Made by a program: the position numbers and the translations under genes | Part shown: positions 1 to 7,706 of the stretch, one piece after another | How positions within the stretch are numbered: the first letter of the stretch is position 1 | Layout of the letters: the number at the start of each line of letters is the position of its first letter | Source: Elusimicrobia bacterium UBA4817 | Lineage (GTDB): Bacteria > Elusimicrobiota > UBA8919 | Length of the DNA: 52,907 bases | Direction: 5' to 3' | Assembly: GCA_002402375.1 (NCBI GenBank) | Contig: DHFT01000023.1 | Coordinates: 1-52,907 of the forward strand | Notes under the pieces: generated by a model | What the model was told of the DNA's origin: nothing | Databases searched by the model: none | Seen by the model: only the letters and a program-made list of their open reading frames with translations

Positions 1-2
1 AA

Positions 3-461
3 AAGATGTTTACCGGACAGGGTTGATATGGTATAAATATTGATTCGCTTTTTTATGCCCAGCGTTTAGGTTTAAAACTTGAGTTTGAAATATATAAAGA
101 TATCTCAATGAGTTATAATCAAGTAACATCCGTTTCCCCTTGGGTTTCTATAAAATATAAAAATGAGTTAAATTTGACTTCACTGTGGTTTTCAATATAT
201 AAAATTTTAGTTTTAAGTAAAAATAATAAAGATTTTTCTTGTGGAATTGGACTTGGAAATATTAAAGCAGAAAAAAATAAACTTATAGAAAATGGGAATG
301 ACATTGCTATAAATGATAATTTTCTTGGATATCAGATACTTACTAAATACAGTGCTAATCATATGGGATTTGCTATAAAATACAGTTTTGTTTCTACAAA
401 TAATAATTGGGACGGTGTCAATTTGGGCGGAATAACAACAACATTTAACATATACTTCTAA
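3..461 (+). CDS. C-terminal part of an outer-membrane beta-barrel-like protein (cut by window edge, interrupted)
   Basis: Only the end of this gene is visible. From the ATG at 108 it reads 117 residues of alternating polar and hydrophobic strands and ends in Phe (IYF), like the beta-signal of outer-membrane barrels. The frame is already open from 27 and gives barrel-like sequence (SLFYAQRLGLKLEFE), so 108 is probably not the true start. An in-frame TGA at 24-26 interrupts the reading; the residues around it would be GQG-stop-YGINID. Frame 2 is also open upstream, so a frameshift is an alternative explanation. It converges on hypE with a 6-bp gap. No family is recognised. Confidence 0.45.
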
Positions 462-467
462 ATTTTT

Positions 468-1544
468 TCAGCAAATTCTCGGCAGTTGGTCGCCGTCAAG
501 CATTTGAAGAATTCGGTTGCCGCCGATTTTGGTTTTAAGGTACACGCTTTTCGGTTTTTTAATAATCTTTCCGATAATTTTCGAATTTTTTCCGAGTGGG
601 TGTTTCTTCATTGCTGATAATATTTTTTGAGTGTCTTCTTCCTTCACAACTGCAATAAGTTTTCCTTCATTTGCAATATAAAGCGGGTCCAATCCGAGTA
701 TTTCGCATGCGATTTTTATGGATTTTTTTATCGGGATTTTTTTCTCGTCAAGTTCAATTCCGACATTTGATTGCTCGGCAATTTCATTGAGTGTCGTCGC
801 CAATCCGCCGCGGGTCGGGTCGCGCATCGTGTGAATTTTTCCTACTTCAAGCATTTTCTCAACAAGATTGTTTAACGGTGCGACATCGCTTTTGAGATTA
901 CCGGTTAAGTCCAATTCCTGTCGCGCATTTAACACCGTAATACCGTGGTCTGCGATTGTTCCGGATATGATTACGACATCCCCGGGCCGTGCATTATGTC
1001 CAGAAATGTTTTCATCCTGATGCTGACCCGCCTTTGGCGGGAATTTTTTGTTCACGATTCCGATTCCGGATGTGTTTATAAAAATTTCATCACAAGCGCC
1101 TTTTTCAACTACTTTTGTATCGCCGCAAACAATTTTCACGCCCGCCTTTTTTGATGTCTCGGCGATTGACGAAACAATTTTTTCCAGTTTTTCTATTTCA
1201 AGACCGTCTTCAAGAATAAAAGCAAGTGAAATATAGAGGGGTTTAGCGCCCATAACCGCTAAATCGTTGATTGTTCCGCAGACGGAAAGTTTTCCGATGT
1301 CGCCTCCGGGAAAAAAAATCGGTTTTACTACATATGAGTCGGTAGTAAAACAAAGCGAGAAGTGGGTTGTAGCCCCCGACTTTAGTCGGGGGTGAGCGAA
1401 GCGAATAGGAAGTTGGAAGATGGCGGAATCGTCAAGGTGGTTCAACATTGGATTGCCAAGTTTTTTTATGAAGACATTTTTTATTAAATTATGGGTTGAT
1501 ATTCCGCCCGCCCCATCCGATAAAATTATTTTTTTGTTTTGCAT
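468..1544 (-). CDS. hypE: HypE, carbamoyl dehydratase for NiFe-hydrogenase CN ligand synthesis
   Basis: HypE dehydrates the S-carbamoyl group on its C-terminal Cys to thiocyanate, the CN source for the hydrogenase Fe centre. The required tail PRIC is present at residues 355-358. Family motifs LSDGAGG (about 8-14), FTTDSYVV, FFPGGDIGKL and DPTRGGLA are visible, placing it in the PurM/HypE kinase-like fold. Its 358 residues exceed the usual length because of two in-frame inserts absent from typical family sequence: residues about 46-62 (a REP-like element) and about 168-184 (a GC-rich palindrome). Both fall between conserved blocks. It is the last gene of hypC-hypD-hypE; hypA, hypB and hypF are not in the window. 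The ATG follows a repeat ending GAATAGG. Confidence 0.95.
   Translation of the reverse strand: MQNKKIILSDGAGGISTHNLIKNVFIKKLGNPMLNHLDDSAIFQLPIRFAHPRLKSGATTHFSLCFTTDSYVVKPIFFPGGDIGKLSVCGTINDLAVMGAKPLYISLAFILEDGLEIEKLEKIVSSIAETSKKAGVKIVCGDTKVVEKGACDEIFINTSGIGIVNKKFPPKAGQHQDENISGHNARPGDVVIISGTIADHGITVLNARQELDLTGNLKSDVAPLNNLVEKMLEVGKIHTMRDPTRGGLATTLNEIAEQSNVGIELDEKKIPIKKSIKIACEILGLDPLYIANEGKLIAVVKEEDTQKILSAMKKHPLGKNSKIIGKIIKKPKSVYLKTKIGGNRILQMLDGDQLPRIC
1027..1041. repeat. GC-rich palindrome inside hypE
   Basis: CCCGCC-TTT-GGCGGG lies inside the hypE reading frame and encodes the Pro-Pro-Lys-Ala stretch of a loop absent from typical HypE. It resembles the TCCGCC/GGCGGA palindromes at 25741-25776, 34531-34543 and 48491-48526. 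Confidence 0.6.
1369..1410 (+). repeat. REP-like element (GTAG...GAATAGG) in frame inside hypE
   Basis: GTAG is followed by an 8-bp perfect stem CCCCCGAC-TTTA-GTCGGGGG and the tail TGAGCGAAGCGAATAGGA. The same tail occurs at 7731-7748, 29657-29671 (partial) and 41031-41048. On the hypE strand it reads through without a stop as PIRFAHPRLKSGAT. Confidence 0.85.
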
Positions 1545-1548
1545 ACCT

Positions 1549-1592
1549 ATTCAACTACTTTCGTAACTACGCAACTACGAAAGTAGTTCTAA
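1549..1592 (-). repeat. Hairpin element ending GAATAGG between hypD and hypE
   Basis: Perfect 13-bp arms AACTACTTTCGTA (1553-1565) and TACGAAAGTAGTT (1576-1588) are separated by 10 bp. Read on the minus strand, the hairpin ends in GAATAGG directly before the hypE ATG, so it may act as its ribosome-binding region. Related sequence occurs at 12939-12960 and 14150-14210. Confidence 0.75.
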
Positions 1593-1634
1593 ATTTACCG
1601 TCTTAAAAATCAATTTTAGAAATATAAAAAACCG

Positions 1635-2678
1635 TCAAGATTCATATTTATAATATGCGGCGCAGGTGCCTTCCGACGATACCATACAGGGCCCTATCGG
1701 ATTTGACGGCGTACATTTTTTACCGAAATATCCGCATTGTTGCGGTTTTGCAATTCCCGTCAGCACTTTTCCGCATAAACATCCCGCTGGTTCTTCCACA
1801 CTTTTAATTTTTATTTTGAATTTTTTTAGTGCGTCGTAGTTATCATATTTTTTTGTAAATTTTAATCCGGAATTTTTAATAGTTCCTATTCCCCGCCATT
1901 GAGAGTCCGTTTCTTCAAATACGGAATATAAAAGTTTCACGGCAAACGGATTCCCTTGCGGTTTTACGGCCCGCCTGTATTGAATTTCAATTTCAGGTTT
2001 ATTTGATTTAATTTGTTTCAGTATTGAAAAAATCCCTTCAAGTATGTCGGACGGTTCAAAACCGGTAATTACGGCGGGAGTGTTGAATTTTTCCGAAATA
2101 AATTTGTACGGTTGGGAGCCGATAATAGCCGAAACATGCCCCGGGAGTATAAAAGCGTCAATTTTTATTTTTTTTTGCTCAAGAATTATTTTTAGCGCCG
2201 GCGGAATTAATTTGAATGCCGGGAGAACGGAAAAATTTTTAATTTTTTCTTTGTCCGCAATTTTGACGGTTGCAGCGAGCGTCGGTGAGGTGGTTTCAAA
2301 CCCCACTCCGATAAAAACCACTTCTTTTCTCAGATTATTTTTAGCGATTTTGATAGAATCGCCTGCCGAATAAAGGATTCTTATATCGCGCCCGTTTGAT
2401 TTTTCCTTTTCCAAAGAGGAAATGCTTCCCGGAACTCTCAACATATCTCCAAAAGTGGTGATAATACACCCGTTTTTTGCAAGTTCAATTGCGGAATCAA
2501 TAATTCCTGCCGGCGTTACACAAACCGGACAACCGGGACCCGAAATCAAATTTATATTTTTTGGAAGAAGCAGTTTTATACCGGACGAAGCAATCGCCAT
2601 TGTGTGCGTCCCGCAAACTTCCATAATGTTTGTTTTTTTTGTTGCGAGTAATTCAATTTTTTTAATCAAAGTAAGCAT
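1635..2678 (-). CDS. hypD: HypD, Fe-S scaffold for assembly of the Fe(CN)2CO hydrogenase cofactor
   Basis: HypD works with HypC to build the Fe(CN)2CO unit. Visible signatures are MEVCGTHT near the N-terminus, GPGCPVCVTP, PGHVSAIIG, and a Cys-rich C-terminus (CLCGKVLTG, PQQCGYFG, CTPSNPIGPCMVS, GTCAAYY) that matches the [4Fe-4S] and redox cysteines of the family. An ATG at 2678 gives 347 residues; an in-frame TTG at 2687 would add three. It lies 51 bp after hypC, with a hairpin between them, and about 90 bp before hypE. Length and motifs look intact. Confidence 0.95.
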   Translation of the reverse strand: MLTLIKKIELLATKKTNIMEVCGTHTMAIASSGIKLLLPKNINLISGPGCPVCVTPAGIIDSAIELAKNGCIITTFGDMLRVPGSISSLEKEKSNGRDIRILYSAGDSIKIAKNNLRKEVVFIGVGFETTSPTLAATVKIADKEKIKNFSVLPAFKLIPPALKIILEQKKIKIDAFILPGHVSAIIGSQPYKFISEKFNTPAVITGFEPSDILEGIFSILKQIKSNKPEIEIQYRRAVKPQGNPFAVKLLYSVFEETDSQWRGIGTIKNSGLKFTKKYDNYDALKKFKIKIKSVEEPAGCLCGKVLTGIAKPQQCGYFGKKCTPSNPIGPCMVSSEGTCAAYYKYES

Positions 2679-2702
2679 ATTAAACAAATTTAGCCGTCTG
2701 AA

Positions 2703-2724
2703 AAATGGAACAAATGTTCCATTT
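2703..2724. repeat. Inverted repeat between hypC and hypD
   Basis: AAATGGAAC-aaat-GTTCCATTT has perfect 9-bp arms. On the hypC/hypD strand a few T residues follow the stem, so it could act as a weak attenuator or RNA-processing site. The GGAAC/GTTCC half-sites also occur, in the opposite arrangement, in the operator at 13105-13122. Confidence 0.55.
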
Positions 2725-2729
2725 ATCCG

Positions 2730-2939
2730 TCACAGGATTTTTTTGAATATGTCTAAGCGGTTTTTGGCGTCATCGGTGTCAAGTATTTGAATTGCAAAAC
2801 CGGCGTGAACAATTACATAATCACCGATTTTTGCATCTGGCAAAAGGTCAAGCCCGACTTTTCGCCCGACGCCGCCAAAATCAACATCAGCAACATTATC
2901 TTTTATTAGAATAATTTTTCCCGGAATCGCCAAACACAT
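2730..2939 (-). CDS. hypC: HypC, hydrogenase maturation chaperone
   Basis: A 69-residue HypC/HupF chaperone that carries the Fe ligand complex to the hydrogenase large subunit together with HypD. The start is set by the family motif MCLAIPGKI: Cys2 becomes N-terminal after Met removal and binds the complex. The reading frame continues 12 residues upstream to a TTG, but that stretch is promoter DNA. The core VADVDFGGVGRKVGLDLL and HAGFAIQ are typical. It is the first gene of hypC-hypD-hypE. Its -10 box ends 7 nt before this ATG, so the mRNA is probably leaderless. Confidence 0.93.
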   Translation of the reverse strand: MCLAIPGKIILIKDNVADVDFGGVGRKVGLDLLPDAKIGDYVIVHAGFAIQILDTDDAKNRLDIFKKIL

Positions 2940-2946
2940 AAGTAAA

Positions 2947-2975
2947 ATCATACAAAATTCTTGACAAAAAGTCAA
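2947..2975 (-). promoter_or_regulatory. hypC promoter, overlapping the divergent surE promoter
   Basis: On the minus strand: -35 TTGACT (2975-2970), 17-bp spacer, -10 TATGAT (2952-2947), then 7 nt to the hypC ATG. It overlaps the surE promoter over 2961-2975. Confidence 0.7.
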
Positions 2976-2989
2976 AAATATGATTTAAT
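2961..2989 (+). promoter_or_regulatory. surE promoter, probably leaderless
   Basis: -35 TTGACA (2961-2966), 17-bp spacer, -10 TTTAAT (2984-2989), then 7 nt to the ATG at 2997. The -35 core of each divergent promoter forms one arm of TTGAC-aaaaa-GTCAA. Confidence 0.75.
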
Positions 2990-2996
2990 GAAAAAT

Positions 2997-3731
2997 ATGA
3001 AAATTCTTGTTTCCAACGATGACGGAATATACGGTGCCGGTCTTAAACCGCTTATTGAAGTTATGAAAAACCTGGGCGAGATTTTTGTTGTAGTTCCCGA
3101 CTCTCCGATGAGTGCATCCAGCCACTCAATTACGCTTCATAAACCCATTCGTCTTATTCCGCAGAAAAAAAACTTTTATACGGTAACCGGCACACCGTCC
3201 GATTGCGTCAGATTCGGAATTATAGGCATATTAAAAGGAAAAGCGGACATAATCGTTTCGGGAATTAATGATGGCCCGAATTTAGGGGAGGATTGCATTT
3301 ATTCGGGAACTGTCGCCGCTGCCAGAGAAGGTGCGATGCTCGGTTTTCAGTCGTTTGCGGTTTCATTAGTTTCTAACGGAAAAGGCAATTTCAATATTGC
3401 ATCAGAATATGCTTACAAAATAATAAAAGAAGCGATGAAATCCAAAATACCGAAATATACTTTTTTGAATATAAATGTTCCGGATACCGATAAGATAAAA
3501 GGTATTGCCGTTACAAAAATGGGCAAGAGAATTTATGACGATGATATTTCTGAGCGGACCGACCCTCGCGGCGTCAAATATTATTGGATCGGAGGCAAAC
3601 AATTGTCAGGGTATCCTATAAAAAACACCGATATTTTTGCAATTGAAAAAAAGTATGTATCCGTTACTCCGCTAAAAGTTGACCAGACCGACTTCCCATA
3701 TCTGAAAAAATTGAAAAAGTTTAAATTTTAG
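2997..3731 (+). CDS. surE: SurE, 5'-nucleotidase/survival protein
   Basis: SurE is a divalent-metal nucleoside-5'-phosphatase. The start MKILVSNDDG is the canonical N-terminus, with the metal-binding Asp-Asp pair; upstream in-frame TTG and ATG codons lie in the promoter. Further family motifs are TGTPSDCVRFG, VSGINDGPNLG and YSGTVAAAREG. The 244 residues match the usual 240-260. It stands alone and divergent from hypC, and its -10 box lies 7 nt before the ATG. Confidence 0.95.
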   Translation: MKILVSNDDGIYGAGLKPLIEVMKNLGEIFVVVPDSPMSASSHSITLHKPIRLIPQKKNFYTVTGTPSDCVRFGIIGILKGKADIIVSGINDGPNLGEDCIYSGTVAAAREGAMLGFQSFAVSLVSNGKGNFNIASEYAYKIIKEAMKSKIPKYTFLNINVPDTDKIKGIAVTKMGKRIYDDDISERTDPRGVKYYWIGGKQLSGYPIKNTDIFAIEKKYVSVTPLKVDQTDFPYLKKLKKFKF

Positions 3732-3765
3732 GATTTCTGCCTGCATTTTCTTCGTCAAAAAACTC

Positions 3766-3794
3766 TTGACTTTTCCCGCTTTTTTTGATAGCAT
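3766..3794 (+). promoter_or_regulatory. Promoter of the prepilin gene cluster
   Basis: -35 TTGACT (3766-3771), 17-bp spacer, -10 TAGCAT (3789-3794), 16 nt before the ATG at 3811. The TTG of the -35 box could be mistaken for a start codon. Confidence 0.6.
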
Positions 3795-3810
3795 TAAAAA
3801 ATATAGCGTT

Positions 3811-4512
3811 ATGTCAAAATCAGACAAAAATCGGGTTCGTTTTTGTGCCGGGGATTCAAAAGGTTTTACCTATCTTGAAATTGTTCTGGTTCTTGCAATA
3901 ATTTCCTACATCGTCATAACATTCGCCCAGTTTATTATGAAAGTAAGTACGGGTGAAAAAACATCGCGTGATTTGGTTGTCGCTTCTAATTTTGCCCAAA
4001 GCAAACTTGAACAACTCCGCGCCACTCCGTTTCATTTTATAGGTGAGTCCAGCGGAACAATTTTGTGCAATAGCAGGGAATATAACTGGGCGGTTGAGGT
4101 GTGGTTTATGACGGAGGAACTTGGAGTTCTCGCCGTGGCGCCCGTAATGACCGACTTGAAAATGGCAAACATTGTCGTAAGATGGTTTAATTCCGACGGT
4201 GAAAAAAAGTATGCAATGTCATCTTTGTTTGCAAATTATGCCGCCGCGAATTTAGGCGGGTCATCGCTATCGGGAAGATTAACATCGTCAGATGGTTCCG
4301 GTATATCGGGCGGTTTTGTAGAAATTCCCGGGACAACAATTAACGCATATACTTCGTATAACGGGAACTACAAACTTAATTTTGTTCCGTCGGGAACATT
4401 CACAGTGCTCGCATCCAGAGCGGGTTATAAAACGAAAGCAGTAAGTGTAGAAAATATCGGTTTTTCCGAAAACAGAAACAATGTCAATTTTTCACTCCCG
4501 CGGATTGAATAA
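3811..4512 (+). CDS. Prepilin-like protein with a C-terminal carboxypeptidase-regulatory-like domain
   Basis: A type III signal peptide is visible: G-FTYLEIVLVLAIISYIVI at about residues 26-45, with cleavage expected after Gly and Glu at +5, as for PilD-processed (pseudo)pilins. A pilin-like middle part follows, including an early motif FAQSKLEQLR. Residues about 160-233 form a beta-sandwich of the CarboxypepD_reg-like type (SGRLTSSDGSGISGG, YNGNYKLNFVPSGTFTVLASRAGYK). The ATG at 3811 is preferred to an in-frame TTG at 3766 because the TTG lies in a -35 box. It overlaps the next gene by 32 bp. It is probably a minor pilin or pseudopilin; its exact role is unknown. Confidence 0.75.
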   Translation: MSKSDKNRVRFCAGDSKGFTYLEIVLVLAIISYIVITFAQFIMKVSTGEKTSRDLVVASNFAQSKLEQLRATPFHFIGESSGTILCNSREYNWAVEVWFMTEELGVLAVAPVMTDLKMANIVVRWFNSDGEKKYAMSSLFANYAAANLGGSSLSGRLTSSDGSGISGGFVEIPGTTINAYTSYNGNYKLNFVPSGTFTVLASRAGYKTKAVSVENIGFSENRNNVNFSLPRIE

Positions 4513-4969
4513 AAAAGGTTTTACATTGGTTGAGGCGCTTTTATCGGTTGCGTTTCTTTCAATTATGGGAATGGGCGTAATATATTTTTTCAAAAACAGT
4601 CTTGTCTCTATGCATAAAACACAATCAAATATAATTTTGCGGGATGAATCCGCCTCGGTATTTGAAAATATACTTAATGACCTGCGTCAATCGGAGGATT
4701 CCTCGGTCGTTATTGACAGATTCAGCGAAAACAATCTTCCGAATTCTTTAATTTCATTTGTCGTAGTGCCGTCGGCAGAAAAAATTTTTTATTATCAGGA
4801 CGGTGCTTCCTTATTTATAAACCGCAAAAATGCGGCAAAAAAACTTTTAGATAATCTGGTATTTATTCAATTTTCATCATCAAGTTATAAAACATATTCC
4901 GTGTCAATGAAACTGGGTAATTCCAAAGAGAATTTCAGTTTTGAATCTTCTGTATTTGTGAGAAATTAA
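4481..4969 (+). CDS. Prepilin-like protein (minor pilin/pseudopilin)
   Basis: The class III signal KKGFTLVEALLSVAFLSIMGMGVIY at about residues 11-35 has Gly before the cleavage site and Glu at +5, the standard prepilin peptidase substrate. The rest of its 162 residues is unremarkable and low in conservation, as usual for minor pilins. Start and frame follow from the 32-bp overlap with the upstream prepilin gene; the next gene starts at the base after its stop. It probably joins its neighbours in a type IV pilus or type II secretion pseudopilus tip. Confidence 0.8.
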   Translation: MSIFHSRGLNKKGFTLVEALLSVAFLSIMGMGVIYFFKNSLVSMHKTQSNIILRDESASVFENILNDLRQSEDSSVVIDRFSENNLPNSLISFVVVPSAEKIFYYQDGASLFINRKNAAKKLLDNLVFIQFSSSSYKTYSVSMKLGNSKENFSFESSVFVRN

Positions 4970-6115
4970 ATGTTGCACGATAGCCGCGGATATTCAACAG
5001 TATTTTTAATTTTGATGATGGCTGTGCTTATGATTTTCAGTTCATCAACAGTATTTTTAATGTCAAATAGGACAAAAAAAGATGTGAGGATGAGGGTTAT
5101 TTCGTCCGCCCGGGCGTTAGCGGAGGGGGCAATTGACAGAACAATCTGGAAGATGAAGGGAAACATTGCAAATTGTCCGTCAGGCGCAATAGTTTATGAC
5201 GATTTTTCAGACGGCTCGGCAAATGTTACCGTTGAAAATTTAGGCTCTAAAATCCGCATAGTTTCCGAAGGTAACTCCCACGGAAAAAAAAGAAAAATAG
5301 AAGTGGTTGTGGTAAATCTTATGCCGAATGAACTGCAGAATGCGATTACATCCTTTTCATCGGTTAAACTTTTACCCGGCAAAATCAAGTGGGGGCATCT
5401 GTATTCTTCCGGAGATGTTTTTTTTGACGGCGAAAGTATAGCGGACGACATTCAGATTTATTCTTCCGGTCGCGGGTATTTTTCACATAATAAAAAATTA
5501 AATGCCGACGATTACAGGCGTTTTACAAACCTACATTTTGGCGGCGATTTTGAGGACAGTTTTGATATTTCATCCGATTATTCGGGTTATCAACCTTTGT
5601 TTTACGAGACACTTAACTGGAATGTATTAAAAGAAAAAGCAAAAAAGTCCGGCACATATTTCAGGGGAACAATTCCACGGGATTTATTTTTGTCGTTAAA
5701 TCAGGAGGAAAAAATAATTTTTGTAGATACCAAAGACGGTAAAGAGTTTTCACGGAATAATTTTTCTAACCAGGCATCCGTTGTTGTTGACGAACCGGTT
5801 TTTCAAAGAGGTTGTTTGATTGTTCTGGGCGATTTAAAATTTAAGGGTAGCGGTTCCGGAAAAGTTTATTCCAAAAATTCCCAGACCGGCGAACATAAAT
5901 TTCTTGATGGTGTTTTTTTCTCAGGTTTTATACATTGCGCGGGCAAATTTTCTTCCGATGGTAACGGAAAATTCTTCGGTTCAGTTTTTGCCTCATCGTT
6001 TGAAAACAATCAGCCGCCGGAAGTGTGGTATGATACCGCCTTAAAATATCAGCCGATTCCCGGTTTTTCGGAAGTTGCGGCTATTGATTCTTGGAGAGAG
6101 ATAATTGTAGAATAA
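4970..6115 (+). CDS. PilX-like pilus assembly protein with a large exported domain
   Basis: The short N-terminus (RGYSTVFLILMMAVLMIFSSSTVFLM) is one membrane segment in the place where PilX/GspK-type proteins have theirs, followed by ARALAEGAIDRTIWKM, a helix like the PilX-type AEAG..A region. The remaining 320 or so residues are rich in beta strands and Gly and have no recognised catalytic motif. It follows two prepilin genes without a gap and precedes tmk. The role is inferred from the N-terminus and position only. Confidence 0.6.
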   Translation: MLHDSRGYSTVFLILMMAVLMIFSSSTVFLMSNRTKKDVRMRVISSARALAEGAIDRTIWKMKGNIANCPSGAIVYDDFSDGSANVTVENLGSKIRIVSEGNSHGKKRKIEVVVVNLMPNELQNAITSFSSVKLLPGKIKWGHLYSSGDVFFDGESIADDIQIYSSGRGYFSHNKKLNADDYRRFTNLHFGGDFEDSFDISSDYSGYQPLFYETLNWNVLKEKAKKSGTYFRGTIPRDLFLSLNQEEKIIFVDTKDGKEFSRNNFSNQASVVVDEPVFQRGCLIVLGDLKFKGSGSGKVYSKNSQTGEHKFLDGVFFSGFIHCAGKFSSDGNGKFFGSVFASSFENNQPPEVWYDTALKYQPIPGFSEVAAIDSWREIIVE

Positions 6116-6120
6116 ATTAT

Positions 6121-6765
6121 ATGGTAAAAAAAAGTTTTTTTATAACATTTGAGGGTTCTGACGGATGCGGAAAGACCACGCAGTCGGTTCTTTTGATAAA
6201 AAAACTTAAAAACATGGGTTGTGATGTTGTTCATACAAGAGAACCCGGCGGAACGGTTGTCGCGGAAGTATTAAGAAAAATTCTGTTAAATCCGGAAAGT
6301 AAAATTTCACCGCTTACAGAATTATTGCTTTATGAGTCCTGTCGCGCCCAACATACCGAAGAAATTATAACTCCGGCACTTAAATCCGGGAAAATTGTTA
6401 TCTGCGAAAGATATGCGGATGCGACGGTTGCCTATCAGGGTTTTGGAAGAGGGCTTGACATAAAAATGATAATGAATCTCAATAAAATTGCAACTAATAA
6501 TTTGGTGCCTGACCTTACCGTTTATTTTGACTCGGATATCAAAAAAGGGCTTGCCCGTGCCAAACTGCGGGGAAAAGACCGTCTGGAAAATGAAAATTTG
6601 TTGTTTCATAAAAGAGTGAGAGACGGATATATCTGGCTTGTGAAAAAATTCCCGAAAAGATTCATCAAAATAGATGCGGATGCCTCCGTAAAAAAAATAT
6701 CAAAATGTATTCTTGACATTGTCATTAAAAAAATAAAAGTGGGAACCACAGATGAACGCAGATGA
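6121..6765 (+). CDS. tmk: Thymidylate kinase
   Basis: Tmk phosphorylates dTMP to dTDP. The P-loop FEGSDGCGKTTQ (about residues 9-20), the DR-type motif ERYADATVAYQGFGRG, TREPGG and the LID-region Arg residues are present. The ATG at 6121 is preferred over an in-frame TTG at 6091, because the family starts just before the P-loop. The last residues (VGTTDERR) are encoded by the left arm of an inverted repeat that also supplies the TGA stop, so the native C-terminus has been replaced or extended by repeat DNA. holB follows, as in many bacteria. Confidence 0.94.
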   Translation: MVKKSFFITFEGSDGCGKTTQSVLLIKKLKNMGCDVVHTREPGGTVVAEVLRKILLNPESKISPLTELLLYESCRAQHTEEIITPALKSGKIVICERYADATVAYQGFGRGLDIKMIMNLNKIATNNLVPDLTVYFDSDIKKGLARAKLRGKDRLENENLLFHKRVRDGYIWLVKKFPKRFIKIDADASVKKISKCILDIVIKKIKVGTTDERR

Positions 6766-6836
6766 ACACAGATAAATTAAAAAGAATAAAAGTGATTTGT
6801 AGTTTTTAATCTGTGAAAATCTGTGTAATCTGTGGT
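6745..6836. repeat. Inverted ACCACAGAT/ACACAGAT repeat between tmk and holB
   Basis: ACCACAGAT (6745-6753) and ACACAGAT (6766-6773) are mirrored by ATCTGTG, ATCTGTGT and ATCTGTGGT (6808-6836). The left arm encodes the end of Tmk; the right arm contains a GTG (6832) in frame with holB. Another copy of the unit is at 45004-45022. Confidence 0.8.
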
Positions 6837-6849
6837 AAAAAAAAATAAA

Positions 6850-7704
6850 ATGAAAATAATAGGTCATCAAAAACAGATAGATATGCTTAACTCGGCGACA
6901 GAGAAAAACCGCGTTCATTCGGCATATTTGTTCGTAGGTCAGTCCGGCCTCGGCAAGAAACAGGTTGCTCTTAAATTCGCACAAATGCTTAATTGCCAGA
7001 ATACGCAAGATTTTAAAAAGCCTTGCGGCGAATGTTTATCGTGCAAGAAAATAGAAAAGTTCACTCACCCGGATGTTATAACGATAACGGTACAGGAAGA
7101 AAAAAATTCCATTGCGATTGAACAGATAAGAGAGATGATTAAGGGGTTGCAGTTCAGTGCCGTTATGGGCGGTTACAATGTAAGAATAATTGATGATGCA
7201 CACCTGATGCAAAGGGATGCCGCCAATTCACTTCTTAAAATTCTTGAGGAACCGCCGAAAAACACCGTGATAGTTTTGATTACGCCGGTTCCGAAGTCGC
7301 TTCCGTCAACTGTAATTTCAAGATGCGCAGTTGTCTATTTCGGTATTTTGACCGACGATGAAATTAAAAACGAGATTAAAAAATATAATTTGTCGTCCGA
7401 TGAAGTGGAAATTATAAATTCTATAGCGATGGGTTCTCTCGGCAGTGCGGTTAAGTTGGCAGAAAACAGAGAAAACATTTCGGATTGCAAAAATATAATT
7501 TCTGATTTTCAGAACGGAAAGTTCTTAAATAAAAAATTTAAGGAAAGGAAAGAAGCGGTTGATTTATTGAATATGCTCACTGCGAGGATAAGAATTGAGA
7601 GACCCGAAAAATTAGAAGACGTTTTAAGAATGAAAAATTATATAACAAGAAATACCAACATAGGACTGACTTTTGAAGTGCTGAAAAATAATCTAAAACA
7701 ATAA
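6850..7704 (+). CDS. holB: DNA polymerase III delta' subunit
   Basis: A clamp-loader AAA+ protein. It has a P-loop-like GQSGLGKK, in which Lys replaces the Thr/Ser of an active Walker A, as usual for non-hydrolysing delta'. A zinc module (CGECLSCKKIEKFTHPD) and the sensor region LLKILEEPPKNTVIVL...STVISRC follow. The ATG at 6850 starts MKIIGHQKQIDML; a GTG at 6832 lies in repeat DNA and is less likely. The 284 residues fit the short delta' form. It sits between tmk and ricT, the same neighbourhood as in Bacillus. Confidence 0.9.
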   Translation: MKIIGHQKQIDMLNSATEKNRVHSAYLFVGQSGLGKKQVALKFAQMLNCQNTQDFKKPCGECLSCKKIEKFTHPDVITITVQEEKNSIAIEQIREMIKGLQFSAVMGGYNVRIIDDAHLMQRDAANSLLKILEEPPKNTVIVLITPVPKSLPSTVISRCAVVYFGILTDDEIKNEIKKYNLSSDEVEIINSIAMGSLGSAVKLAENRENISDCKNIISDFQNGKFLNKKFKERKEAVDLLNMLTARIRIERPEKLEDVLRMKNYITRNTNIGLTFEVLKNNLKQ

Positions 7705-7706
7705 TT

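Noticed and set aside
2961..2996. Upstream TTG/ATG starts for surE
   Set aside because: They coincide with the -35 and -10 boxes, and MKILVSNDDG is the conserved SurE N-terminus.
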